Source: Candidatus Thorarchaeota archaeon (lineage in GTDB: Archaea > Asgardarchaeota > Thorarchaeia > Thorarchaeales > Thorarchaeaceae). From it: a stretch of DNA of 14,692 nt. Below are positions 5,641 to 12,742 of the stretch, piece after piece; the first letter of the stretch is position 1, and each line of letters opens with the position of its first letter. The stretch covers positions 1-14,692 of the forward strand of contig DAOWNS010000020.1 in assembly GCA_030642465.1 (NCBI GenBank). The letters run 5' to 3'. The notes below the pieces were generated by a model. The model did no database searches. It worked only from the letters and a program-made list of their open reading frames with translations, and was not told the DNA's origin. The position numbers and the translations under genes are program-made.

Positions 5641-6906
5641 CTAGGGGCCTAGCTTGGTGTGCACAACTTGACCATTTGCGATGACCGTATGAACAAGATT
5701 AACGCCGAATCTCCATGTAAGGAATTCGGGGTTGGGACATTCGAGAACCAAGATGTCTGCTCTCTTCCCCGGCTCTAGACTACCAATCATGTGTCCCTTG
5801 TCCAAGGCATGTGCCCCGTTTATTGTAGTTGCAGAGATCGCTTCTCTGGCTGTCATCTTCATCTTGTAGGTAGCTAGAGCAATTGTGAAGAATAGCGATT
5901 CATTTGCACAGTTTGGATTGAAGTCAGTGGCCAGAGCCACGGGAAGTCCTATCTCTATCATGTGTCGGGCTCGAGCGTATGCTGTGTTAAGACTGAATGC
6001 GGTGGCTGGAAGCAAGGTGGCAATTGTGCCAGCTTTTAGCATGGCCTCAAGCCCCTCATCTGAAGCCATCAAGAGATGGTCTGCGGAAACCGCGCCAACC
6101 TCTGCGGCAAGTCCCGCGCCATCAAGTTGCACAATCTCGTCCGCATGCACTTTGAGTTTCATTCCGGCTTCCTTGGCAGCCAACAGAATCCTTCGCGATT
6201 GTGCAATATCAAAAACTCCTTCCTCGCAGAAAACATCACAGAACTCTGCAATCCCCAGTTCTGCTACGGCTGGTATCATTTCATCGATAATGACGTTTAC
6301 GTAATCATCCGTCTTTCCTTCGTACTCTGGAGGGACTGCATGAGCCCCTAGGAATGTTCTGATGATTCCTATGGGTAAACGGTCACTGAGGTCTCCTGCA
6401 GCTTGAAGCATCTTCACTTCATCATCACGATTTAGCCCATAGCCGCTCTTGACCTCCACAGTTGTGGTTCCGCTAGCAAGCATGCTCTCTCCGTAAGTGA
6501 AAGCGGAATGGCAGAGATCTTCTCTGCTAGCCTGGCGTGTTGCTCTGAGAGTGTTCAGGATGCCACCTCCAGCCTCAAGAATCTCCATGTAGGTTTTGCC
6601 TGCAAGCTTCATGGCGAAGTCGTTCTCTCGGGAGCCACCAAATATCAAGTGTGTGTGACTGTCAACAAGCCCAGGCATGGCAAACATACCTGGGAATTCA
6701 ATTGCGGGCAAAACTGGCTCCTCGTCAATTTGGGAGATGATATCTTTGGTAGTGCCAACAGCCAGTATCATGCCATCCTTGATAGCGATGGCGCCGTTCT
6801 CTATTATGGCAAGGTCTCCAAGCTCATCGCCCGTCTTGGGATGGTCACTATTTCCTGCCAATATGGCCAGTTGACCGATGTTAGTTAGTAGCATATCCGG
6901 CTTCAT
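5641..6906 (-). CDS. hutI: Imidazolonepropionase (histidine degradation)
   Basis: A 421-residue metal-dependent amidohydrolase that opens the ring of 4-imidazolone-5-propionate to N-formimino-L-glutamate, the third step of histidine breakdown. HutI signatures run through the whole chain: MPGLVDSHTHLIFGGSREND (metal His pair and substrate Arg), the Tyr in GKTYMEI, GGGILNTLRATR, TTTVEVKSGYGL, LGAHAVP, KVHADEI (metal His plus catalytic Glu), SADHL and LATDFNPN (metal Asp). All residues I recall as zinc or substrate ligands in the Bacillus enzyme have counterparts. No other hut gene is next to it; it converges with the dtxR gene (32-bp gap) and diverges from a phosphoribosyltransferase. ATG 6906 is preferred because GGGTGG lies at good spacing upstream; another in-frame ATG at 6933 would add nine residues (MHPLDGWHT). 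Confidence 0.95.
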   Translation of the reverse strand: MKPDMLLTNIGQLAILAGNSDHPKTGDELGDLAIIENGAIAIKDGMILAVGTTKDIISQIDEEPVLPAIEFPGMFAMPGLVDSHTHLIFGGSRENDFAMKLAGKTYMEILEAGGGILNTLRATRQASREDLCHSAFTYGESMLASGTTTVEVKSGYGLNRDDEVKMLQAAGDLSDRLPIGIIRTFLGAHAVPPEYEGKTDDYVNVIIDEMIPAVAELGIAEFCDVFCEEGVFDIAQSRRILLAAKEAGMKLKVHADEIVQLDGAGLAAEVGAVSADHLLMASDEGLEAMLKAGTIATLLPATAFSLNTAYARARHMIEIGLPVALATDFNPNCANESLFFTIALATYKMKMTAREAISATTINGAHALDKGHMIGSLEPGKRADILVLECPNPEFLTWRFGVNLVHTVIANGQVVHTKLGP

Positions 6907-6976
6907 TGTGTGCCACCCATCAAGGGGATGCATACGGTGTAGATGTACCTTGCGCTAGACACGAAGCTTGGTAGTG

Positions 6977-6983
6977 TATATAT
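6977..6983. promoter_or_regulatory. Single symmetrical TATA-like box between hutI and the phosphoribosyltransferase gene
   Basis: TATATAT is the only clear TATA-like sequence in the 126-bp divergent gap. Read rightward it predicts transcription from about 7005, a leader of roughly 27 bases. Read leftward it predicts about 6955, a leader of roughly 50 bases before hutI. One box may serve both directions. Confidence 0.45.
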
Positions 6984-7032
6984 GGAAGTCCCGTCACTCT
7001 CAAGCAAAGCGCATGCGAGGCAATAGTAGAAA

Positions 7033-7614
7033 ATGCAGTACCTCATTCTTTCTTGGGACGCAATATACAACCTCACGCTGCAGTTATCTGAACGTATTGT
7101 GATGGACGGGTTCAAACCCGACTCTATCGTCGGAATCGCTAGGGGTGGATGGATACCGGCCCGCATACTATCAGATGTACTGTATGCTAATACTCTCCAG
7201 AATATTCGGATTGAGTACTACAGCGATGTAGGTGTAAAAGGAAAAGAACCGATAATTACTCAGCCGCTATCCGGATCTCTTGAAGGCAAGACAATTCTCC
7301 TAGTTGACGAGGTTGCAGACACTGGTGATAGTCTGGTTCATGCAATTGAGCATGTGAAAGGCCTTGGTGCAAAGGAAGTTAGAACCGCAGTTCTTCACCT
7401 GAAGTCCACCTCTTGTATAACCCCTGACTATTACATGGTGAAAACTGAGAGCTGGACCGTCTATCCATGGGAGCATCGTGAGTCCATAATCGCTCTTGTG
7501 AACGTATTCAAAACCGAAGACCCATCGCTTACCATTCAACAGATTCGAAATCGGCTAGTGTTCGAAGTTGGCTTTGACCCCACCATTGCTGACTATTTCA
7601 TCAAACGTCTATGA
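7033..7614 (+). CDS. Type I phosphoribosyltransferase (purine/xanthine-guanine type)
   Basis: A 193-residue PRPP-dependent phosphoribosyltransferase. The PPi loop region is SIVGIARGGWIPAR (31-44), and the PRPP-binding motif ILLVDEVADTGDS (88-100) has the two acidic residues and TGDS of type I enzymes. EYYSDVG (61-67) fits the flexible flap. WTVYPWEHRESI after the core is characteristic of archaeal Gpt-like proteins, where W-x-x-x-P-W-E contacts the base pocket. The last 45 residues form an extra helical tail (PSLTIQQIRNRLVFEVGFDPTIADYFIKRL). The role is likely purine-base salvage (hypoxanthine, guanine or xanthine to the nucleotide), but substrate cannot be fixed from sequence. It is followed after 27 bp by the Cgi121 gene, so the two are probably one transcript. 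Confidence 0.87.
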   Translation: MQYLILSWDAIYNLTLQLSERIVMDGFKPDSIVGIARGGWIPARILSDVLYANTLQNIRIEYYSDVGVKGKEPIITQPLSGSLEGKTILLVDEVADTGDSLVHAIEHVKGLGAKEVRTAVLHLKSTSCITPDYYMVKTESWTVYPWEHRESIIALVNVFKTEDPSLTIQQIRNRLVFEVGFDPTIADYFIKRL

Positions 7615-7641
7615 GCAATTGAGAACTATTGAGGTCTGACT

Positions 7642-8223
7642 GTGATACTTGAATCTGTGGAGTATGAAGACGAAATCTATTGGGCCGGCATTGCCGAACT
7701 CTCCAACTCCTCTCACATGGGGACGGATGCTCTAGTTAACCTAGCATCTGAGAGAGACGCAGGTATCTATGCCATTCAATTCCTTGATTCTTCTCTTATC
7801 GCAAGCATTGACCATCTCCTCTCTGCGGCACAGAATGCAGTAAATGCGTGGAAGGGTGACTACATGCTGACAAGAGGTCTCGATGCTGAAATTCTCGTGT
7901 ATGCTTCTGCACAAAGGCAGATTAGTCGCGCAATCGAGAACCTAGGAATACGTGACGGTTTGCAGAGTATAGCGCTGGTTGTTGTTGGTGGCAGCAAAAA
8001 AGACGTTCGTAACGCGATTTCAAAGATGGTCGCCAAGGTGGGAGAAGATATCAAGATTGCATTCGTGCCTGACCGAGAACATCTAGAACGAATCATGCAC
8101 CATTACGGTGTTAATGAGAAAGAAATTGAGGCATTAACGGACTCGGACGAGATTGAAATCTGGGCTGAAGCCCTCTCCAGGTGCGTTGTTAGCAGGGTTT
8201 CAATAGTTGCCCTCGACACCTAA
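7642..8223 (+). CDS. cgi121: KEOPS complex subunit Cgi121 (t6A tRNA modification)
   Basis: A 193-residue homologue of Cgi121/TPRKB, the KEOPS subunit that binds the Bud32 kinase and recruits the tRNA acceptor end during N6-threonylcarbamoyladenosine (t6A37) synthesis. The family hallmark lies at residues 83-103 (EILVYASAQRQISRAIENLG), followed by the strand SIALVVVGG and the helix DVRNAISKM. Length is a little above the usual 150-180. The gene starts with GTG at 7642, six bases after GAGGT. It shares direction with the phosphoribosyltransferase upstream and its end meets, with a 3-bp gap, the end of the leftward THUMP gene. The TsaC-like gene of the same pathway is 0.5 kb away. The other KEOPS genes (Kae1, Bud32, Pcc1) are not in the window. 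Confidence 0.88.
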   Translation: MILESVEYEDEIYWAGIAELSNSSHMGTDALVNLASERDAGIYAIQFLDSSLIASIDHLLSAAQNAVNAWKGDYMLTRGLDAEILVYASAQRQISRAIENLGIRDGLQSIALVVVGGSKKDVRNAISKMVAKVGEDIKIAFVPDREHLERIMHHYGVNEKEIEALTDSDEIEIWAEALSRCVVSRVSIVALDT

Positions 8224-8226
8224 ATT

Positions 8227-8763
8227 CTAGTACTGATCATCACGCATGGTCATAATCGATAGGATATCCTCATCAGGATTCAGAACAGACAACCCTGACA
8301 TCTCTCCGACAATCTCAATCCATACAATCTTATCTGGATTGTCAAGATTCACCTTTCTTGGGATGACATGTGCAACTGCTTCGACAACCTGCATGTTCTC
8401 AAGCTCTGTGTGTCGCCTTCTTACAGTGACTCTAAACGTTTCATCCTCGCCAATCTTCTGGAGAAGTTTTTCCGCCGCCTTGACGATGCTTTCGATATCA
8501 GAAGAAACACATAGCTCAAGTGGTGTGAATCTATGAGCAAAACGAAACTGGTAAGCATTCTCATTTGCATATTCTCTTAGTCTATGGACAACATCAAATG
8601 GGTCAAGCCCAGTCCTGCAAGTCAGGATTCCTGAAATACGGGTCATTGACACCTGCAATGCGTCATCATCAATTAGGTCCCCAATGAAATACTGGACCTC
8701 CGACCTCGCCGCTTTCTCGCGGTTCCTTGGACATCCTACGAGTAGATTGAATTCGTGCATCAT
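8227..8763 (-). CDS. THUMP-domain protein, Tan1-like tRNA acetylation adaptor
   Basis: A 178-residue protein made almost only of an NFLD/THUMP tRNA-binding module. The order is typical of Tan1: FNLLVGCPRNREKAARSEV at the start, then RISGILTCRTGLDPFDVVHRLREYA. THUMP proper begins near FAHRFTPLELCV and continues with KAAEKLLQKI, FRVTVRRRHTELE and the terminal strand IVWIEIVGEMSGLSVL. Eukaryotic Tan1/THUMPD1 binds tRNA and works with the acetyltransferase Kre33/NAT10 to make ac4C12; archaeal homologues are thought to act with a TmcA-like enzyme. No acetyltransferase gene is nearby. Tandem ATGs at 8763 and 8760 follow GTGAGG, which overlaps the TsaC stop. An upstream in-frame start at 8817 would overlap the TsaC gene by 47 bp and is unlikely. 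Confidence 0.85.
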   Translation of the reverse strand: MMHEFNLLVGCPRNREKAARSEVQYFIGDLIDDDALQVSMTRISGILTCRTGLDPFDVVHRLREYANENAYQFRFAHRFTPLELCVSSDIESIVKAAEKLLQKIGEDETFRVTVRRRHTELENMQVVEAVAHVIPRKVNLDNPDKIVWIEIVGEMSGLSVLNPDEDILSIMTMRDDQY

Positions 8764-8770
8764 ACTCGCC

Positions 8771-9505
8771 TCACTTATCTGCGAAGATGATTCTATTGGT
8801 CCAGAATCGGAGGGCATCTGAATCTACTTTGAGACTCTCAATAAGTTTCCCCATGGTCAACGCCCCCTCGCGGATCACCTTGATGCTTGCCCCCTCCACA
8901 TCAGTTTCTTCAACTCTTACAATAGTGGAGTTCGCTTCGGATTTCGATGGTCCCGCATCAATGTATAGGTCCACTTCATCACCAAGCTGGTCCTTGGCCA
9001 GTGTGATTTCAAAAGGGCTTGATTCACCACTTCGATTCGCACTTGTTCCCACAATTGGTCCCTTAACTCCTTGAGCAATGCCTCGGGGGATAATGTGATC
9101 TGGGACTCTAACAGCTATGGACCCACGTCCTCCTGTAACAAGTTCTGGAACTGAACCCTTTGGAGTGACGATTAGCGTAAGGGCTCCAGGCCAGAACAAT
9201 CTAATCAGCACTCTCTCAAGGTTGCTAAACTCGTGGTAGGTTTTGCATTGCGCAACGTTCGAGAACAGCAGAGGAACTCCAAGGCTCCTGTTTCGGCGTT
9301 TAACCTTGATGATTTTTTCAATGGCGGCTTGATTTCTTGCATCACAGGCCAAACCATAGCTGGTATCTGTAGGACAAACAACCAATCCTCCACCCCTGAT
9401 TACCTCTGTGGCGCGATCTATGATGTCTTGGTAGTTCTTCTCCTTAACTACCACAGTTTCAGCTGTCAATGGAATGACCCGATAAATTCCCCTGCAAACA
9501 CACAT
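8771..9505 (-). CDS. tsaC: L-threonylcarbamoyladenylate synthase, TsaC/YrdC domain
   Basis: This enzyme makes threonylcarbamoyl-AMP from Thr, bicarbonate and ATP, the first step of t6A. The YrdC domain is complete: GGGLVVCPTDTSYGLACDA (P-T-[DE]-T-x-Y-G-L), IKVKRRNRSLGVPLLF (the K-x-[KR]-R/P nucleotide motif), FWPGALTLIV, IAVRVPDH, GPIVGTSANRSG (S-x-N motif), then DAGPS and the end strand IKVIREG. The extra C-terminal domain of the longer Sua5 form (about 340 residues) is absent, so this is the short TsaC form although archaea commonly have Sua5. The N-terminus is uncertain. ATG 9505 gives 244 residues, but family alignment begins closer to TTG 9469 or GTG 9454. ATG 9532 and GTG 9544 are also in frame. 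It forms a unit with the THUMP gene, 7 bp downstream. Confidence 0.9.
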   Translation of the reverse strand: MCVCRGIYRVIPLTAETVVVKEKNYQDIIDRATEVIRGGGLVVCPTDTSYGLACDARNQAAIEKIIKVKRRNRSLGVPLLFSNVAQCKTYHEFSNLERVLIRLFWPGALTLIVTPKGSVPELVTGGRGSIAVRVPDHIIPRGIAQGVKGPIVGTSANRSGESSPFEITLAKDQLGDEVDLYIDAGPSKSEANSTIVRVEETDVEGASIKVIREGALTMGKLIESLKVDSDALRFWTNRIIFADK

Positions 9506-9545
9506 ATGAATGACCCGCAATCCACTGCTCATACCACAGAGCACA

Positions 9546-9561
9546 CTCTACTGATGTAGAG
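9546..9561 (+). promoter_or_regulatory. Small perfect hairpin running into the ribosome-binding site of the nucleotidyltransferase gene
   Basis: CTCTAC (9546-9551) and GTAGAG (9556-9561) form a perfect six-pair stem around TGAT. The right arm runs into GGAGGG (9561-9566), the best Shine-Dalgarno sequence in this part of the window. If formed in mRNA it could compete with ribosome binding; as DNA it could be a protein site in the TsaC/nucleotidyltransferase divergent gap. Confidence 0.35.
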
Positions 9562-9581
9562 GAGGGATACAAATCCGCGCG

Positions 9582-10598
9582 GTGATACTGGCTGCAGGCA
9601 AAGGGGAACGAATGTCCCCACTTACTGATGTTATTCCAAAGGCGTTGATATCGTGTGTTGGCGTGACGTTGATTGATCGGCTTGTGTCCGTGCTGAGGAC
9701 TGAAGGAATAGAAACCTTCACGATTGGCGTTGGTTGGAAAGGAACCGAGATAGAGCGCCACTTCGATAATCATCCTGAAAGAAGCCGGATTGACATAGTT
9801 CATGTTCCCGAATACGAACGTGGTCCATTGCAGACCCTTCTAACGGCTCTTGATAAGGTCCAAGATGAGCAGTTCCTTGTATGCCCTGCTGACCTATTTG
9901 TCGAAGGGGGAATAGTTTCCCTAACAATGTCAGAACATGTCACTGACAATCCCCCAAGAACTGCTTCCCTTGCAGTTGGTAAATCAAACAGAACTGGGAC
10001 TCCTGTCTACGTGAAGGATAGTGGTTTAGTAGCAGGTCTAGGGCGCGCTGTTCAGGATTGTTCAGAATCTGGACGTTCAGCCATGATATTGGCCGTCAAC
10101 AGGCGCTTCATCAGCTACTGCAGAGAAGCACTTGACTCCGGGGAGAAAAGAGTTGTAGATGCTCTGAATTTGGCCATTGGCAAAGGAGAGGCTGTCCGTC
10201 AAGTCAATGTCACCGGACGATGGTTTGACGTTGATAATATCGAAAGTCTTCTGGAGGTCAACGAGTACCTTCTCAGGTTTTCCACACCCGAAATTGATGG
10301 GTCTGTGTTTGTTCCCGCTGGGGATACTATGGACATTGGGGAAACTATAATTCTACCATCCGGCATTATTCTGGAGTCCGGTGTCCAGATTATTGGCCCC
10401 TCATTCATAGCTCCCGGATGCAAGGTTGGTTCGCATTGTATAATCGGTCCTATCGTGAGCTTGGAAATGAACGCAATGGTGAAATCCAACTCTAATGTGC
10501 GGGAATCCCTTCTCCTGGGAGGGTCACAAGTAAAAACGGGCGTAAGTCTGGCGGGCTCTGTGGTCCATGGCAGCGATGTGTTTCAGAAGGCGAGATGA
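9582..10598 (+). CDS. NDP-sugar-type nucleotidyltransferase with left-handed beta-helix tail
   Basis: A 338-residue cytoplasmic enzyme of the NTP_transferase family, joining NTP and a sugar or polyol phosphate to give NDP-X plus PPi. The nucleotide loop is LAAGKGERMSPLTDVIPKAL near the start, with VCPADLFVEGG as the metal/acid strand (D in PAD), GTPVYVK and GRWFDVDNIESLLEVNEYLL (W-x-D-V-D-x-P-like end of the catalytic domain). From about residue 235 a hexapeptide-repeat beta-helix follows (LPSGIILESGVQIIGPSFIAPGCKVGSHCIIGP). The substrate cannot be told. The first usual start codon is GTG 9582, but the ribosome-binding site (9561-9566) and the family's MRAVILAAG beginning both point to ATC 9573. 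The end abuts a CDP-alcohol phosphotransferase gene, so the product may feed that enzyme. Confidence 0.87.
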   Translation: MILAAGKGERMSPLTDVIPKALISCVGVTLIDRLVSVLRTEGIETFTIGVGWKGTEIERHFDNHPERSRIDIVHVPEYERGPLQTLLTALDKVQDEQFLVCPADLFVEGGIVSLTMSEHVTDNPPRTASLAVGKSNRTGTPVYVKDSGLVAGLGRAVQDCSESGRSAMILAVNRRFISYCREALDSGEKRVVDALNLAIGKGEAVRQVNVTGRWFDVDNIESLLEVNEYLLRFSTPEIDGSVFVPAGDTMDIGETIILPSGIILESGVQIIGPSFIAPGCKVGSHCIIGPIVSLEMNAMVKSNSNVRESLLLGGSQVKTGVSLAGSVVHGSDVFQKAR

Positions 10599-10599
10599 G

Positions 10600-11211
10600 A
10601 TGTCACCAAGCAAGTACAGGGTAAGACGAATCTTTAGGTGGCTAATGCAGCCCATTGGCGAGCGGCTAGCTGGCGCAGGCGTTCGACCTGACACAGTGAC
10701 GTACGTTTCACTTCAGCTTGCATTACTTGGCTTCATGCTATTCTTTCTTACTCTAAACCAGTGGTTGTATGCTCTCTTTGTATTTCTAGTAGGCATCCTC
10801 GATGGCATAGATGGAGTAGTGGCAAGAGCGAGCGGTCGCTCAACTCCAATGGGTGCCCTTACTGATTCCATCATTGATAAGGTGTCTGAGATCATTCTCT
10901 TGCTGGCTTTGGTCCTTAGTTTTCCTGACCAGGCCGTGCTGGGAGTAGGTATTCCAATTTGGGGCATGCTGTGCGTGTCCGGCTGGCTACTCACAAGTTA
11001 TTCACGCTCTCGGGCGGACGCCTTAGGAGTCAAGGATTTGGATGTGGGTCTCGGGGCACGATCAGAGCGCCTCTTCACCCTGATTATTTTCGCACTATTT
11101 TTACAAGTACTCTGGGGCCTTGTAGTCGTCACATTCATGGGGTTATTCACGGCAGCATATCGCTTCTATCATTACAAAAGAGAACTCACAGATTCGTACC
11201 ATCAGATTTAA
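10600..11211 (+). CDS. CDP-alcohol phosphotransferase (membrane)
   Basis: A 203-residue membrane enzyme of the CDP-alcohol phosphatidyltransferase family, with about five or six helices. The signature D-x2-D-G-x2-A-R-x8-G-x3-D-x3-D is exact at residues 68-93 (Asp68, Asp71, Asp89 and Asp93, with Gly85), inside the membrane face where Mg2+ and the CDP group bind. The N-terminal basic amphipathic segment (SKYRVRRIFRWLMQPIGERL) and GVRPDTVTYVSL are typical. Such enzymes move a phospho-alcohol from CDP to an acceptor: archaetidyl-serine, -glycerol or -inositol phosphate synthases, or di-inositol phosphate phosphate synthase. The gene follows the nucleotidyltransferase by one base, so the pair may make and use a CDP-linked head group. 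ATG 10600 is chosen; ATG 10567 would overlap the upstream gene by 32 bp. Confidence 0.88.
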   Translation: MSPSKYRVRRIFRWLMQPIGERLAGAGVRPDTVTYVSLQLALLGFMLFFLTLNQWLYALFVFLVGILDGIDGVVARASGRSTPMGALTDSIIDKVSEIILLLALVLSFPDQAVLGVGIPIWGMLCVSGWLLTSYSRSRADALGVKDLDVGLGARSERLFTLIIFALFLQVLWGLVVVTFMGLFTAAYRFYHYKRELTDSYHQI

Positions 11212-11250
11212 GTGAGGTCTGGAATAGGCCGCTGGCGGAGCGCATTACAC

Positions 11251-11667
11251 ATGGCCAAGTTCAGAGCTGATCATTATCTAATTGCAGAATTTAAGAAACC
11301 AGACAGAACAAAGGATGGTCAGAAGATTCTAGAGGCACTCAAAGAGGTATCAGAACTCAAGGATCTCGCAATAGTGTCTAAGAAACTTGAGGGTAAGAGT
11401 TGGCAGGAGATTCTTGGTAGGATAGACATCCCAGCAGGCTCGAAAGCATTCTGGGCAATGGTGAAGAACGACGTCAGTGAACGTGAGCCCTACAACCTGT
11501 TTATCCGCTTGGATGTGAATGCCGAGGGAGCAGATATCGAGGAAGCTCGAGCTAAAGTAAGGTCTTGGGTGGAGAGCGCCTTCATTCATCGAATCAAATC
11601 AAAGGTTCCTGTGAAGACGATTAATGTCCATCAAGCCAATGAAATCTATATGCCAGATTTGCCGTGA
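11251..11667 (+). CDS. Small conserved-looking protein of unknown function
   Basis: Not recognised. The 138-residue protein is soluble, has no cysteine, signal peptide or membrane helix, and seems to be alpha/beta: strand YLIAEFKK, helix TKDGQKILEALKEVSELKDLAIVSKKL, a central segment SWQEILGRIDIPAGSKAFWAMV, strand NLFIRLDVNA, helix DIEEARAKVRSWVESAF, and a last strand VPVKTINVHQANEIYM. Alternating hydrophobic strands and long amphipathic helices suggest a ferredoxin-like or similar small fold, perhaps a binding or regulatory unit. It is 39 bp behind the CDP-alcohol phosphotransferase gene on the same strand and may be in its transcript. ATG 11251 is preferred (GGCGGAG upstream); a GTG at 11212 would add 13 unlikely residues. 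It converges with the beta-propeller gene (6-bp gap). Confidence 0.72.
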   Translation: MAKFRADHYLIAEFKKPDRTKDGQKILEALKEVSELKDLAIVSKKLEGKSWQEILGRIDIPAGSKAFWAMVKNDVSEREPYNLFIRLDVNAEGADIEEARAKVRSWVESAFIHRIKSKVPVKTINVHQANEIYMPDLP

Positions 11668-11673
11668 AAATCT

Positions 11674-12687
11674 TTAATCCGGAATCATTGACATCAGATA
11701 TAGCGTGCGGCCCACCGATTGCACGATTTCTACAGAGCCATTCCCGTCCACATCTCCAAGTGCCACCAATGCCTCAGCTGCCTTTTTGACTGGCCTAATT
11801 GAAGCCTCGGGAGTGAGCATCCTCGATTCGTAAGAAAGAACCGTTATGTTCGAGTTGCCCTGACAAGAAACTATCTGGCCATCAGCTCCTGCATTATCCA
11901 AGAGATGCCCAATCTGCACAGACGTGATCGCGCTAGGCGCTCTGATGTTCGCCAGCTGCTTCAGTTCTCCTTGGTCAATACCGTGCAATGTCAGTTGTTT
12001 GTCATCTGAAATAGTAAGAATCTCGTCGCTAAGCCCGCCAGTGACTGCACCTGTGGCCACAAGGCTAACCTCACCCTTGACCTTAGATCGATGAATCTCG
12101 TGGAGTCTATCGTCTGCATACTGATGGACGTAAAGGTACCCGGCGTCATCTCCAAACACAAATCGGCTGAATGAGAGTCCCCTGCTTTTCAGTGGTTTCA
12201 TTGAGAACACAGGTCTATCAACCACCTTATGGGCAAGCTTGTCCAATGCAACGTCGAACCATCCGTAGCATCTCAAGGCGTTATCCGCAGTAGCTACAAT
12301 TACTTCGGCTGAGTCATCACTTACAACGTTTGTGACACAAATAGCCGTGGGAAGAGTTCCAAGAGGTGTGGTAGCTCTAACTCCCAACTCGTCATCCATG
12401 TAGCTCACAACTCGGAGCATGTTGTCGAGACCCCCGAGCACGAAATCCTTGACGCCATTTCCCATCACATCGCCAAGTGCCATTGCAGCAACGGGCGGCA
12501 GATTGCCAGTCTTCATTATCTCGGTGGCTCGAACCTTTTTCCCAACCTCGAAGTCAAAAATCCGAAGCTCACCATTCATTGTAGTAAGAATGAGACTATC
12601 TTTGCCATCACCGGTGAGGTCTGTGAGTTCCAAACTAGTGATGACCTCCTTGAATGGAATCTCTGCGATTATCTCGAGCTTTGGCAT
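11674..12687 (-). CDS. Cytoplasmic FG-GAP/VCBS-type seven-bladed beta-propeller protein
   Basis: A 337-residue protein with the repeat pattern of integrin-alpha-like (FG-GAP/VCBS) propellers. Blade motifs with Ca2+-loop character are DLTGDGKDSLIL (about residue 23), DVMGNGVKDFVLG and, near the C-terminus, DVDGNGSVEIV. Degenerate copies are NVVSDDSAEVIVA, RFVFGDDAGYLYV, GAVTGGLSDEILT and GHLLDNAGADGQIVS. That makes seven, the number for a closed ring. There is no signal peptide, lipobox, membrane helix or sorting sequence, so unlike most FG-GAP proteins it should be intracellular, as are the related propellers of eukaryotic BBS and ITFG2 proteins. Function is unknown; such rings are usually protein-binding platforms. 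ATG 12687 follows AGAGGA; ATG 12708 and TTG 12744 are alternatives. A TATA-like CTTAAATT lies near 12743-12750. Confidence 0.82.
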   Translation of the reverse strand: MPKLEIIAEIPFKEVITSLELTDLTGDGKDSLILTTMNGELRIFDFEVGKKVRATEIMKTGNLPPVAAMALGDVMGNGVKDFVLGGLDNMLRVVSYMDDELGVRATTPLGTLPTAICVTNVVSDDSAEVIVATADNALRCYGWFDVALDKLAHKVVDRPVFSMKPLKSRGLSFSRFVFGDDAGYLYVHQYADDRLHEIHRSKVKGEVSLVATGAVTGGLSDEILTISDDKQLTLHGIDQGELKQLANIRAPSAITSVQIGHLLDNAGADGQIVSCQGNSNITVLSYESRMLTPEASIRPVKKAAEALVALGDVDGNGSVEIVQSVGRTLYLMSMIPD

Positions 12688-12742
12688 TCTAAGGAGTCCT
12701 CTTTGCATTCTGGTGATTGGGTTGTTTGAACTCAGCTTGACC

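Noticed and set aside
5885..6888. Several open frames antisense to hutI (up to 139 codons)
   Set aside because: They are shadows of the hutI coding strand; translations are Ser/Ala/Ile-rich and hutI is intact with all motifs.
8763..8817. Longer N-terminus of the THUMP protein from 8817
   Set aside because: It would overlap the TsaC gene by 47 bp, has a Ser-rich non-conserved sequence, and lacks the GTGAGG site that precedes the tandem ATGs at 8763/8760.
9481..9544. TsaC start at GTG 9544
   Set aside because: The extra residues (Cys/Met-rich) are unlike any YrdC N-terminus and no ribosome-binding site precedes that codon; 9505 is kept only as a conservative choice, with 9469 or 9454 possible.
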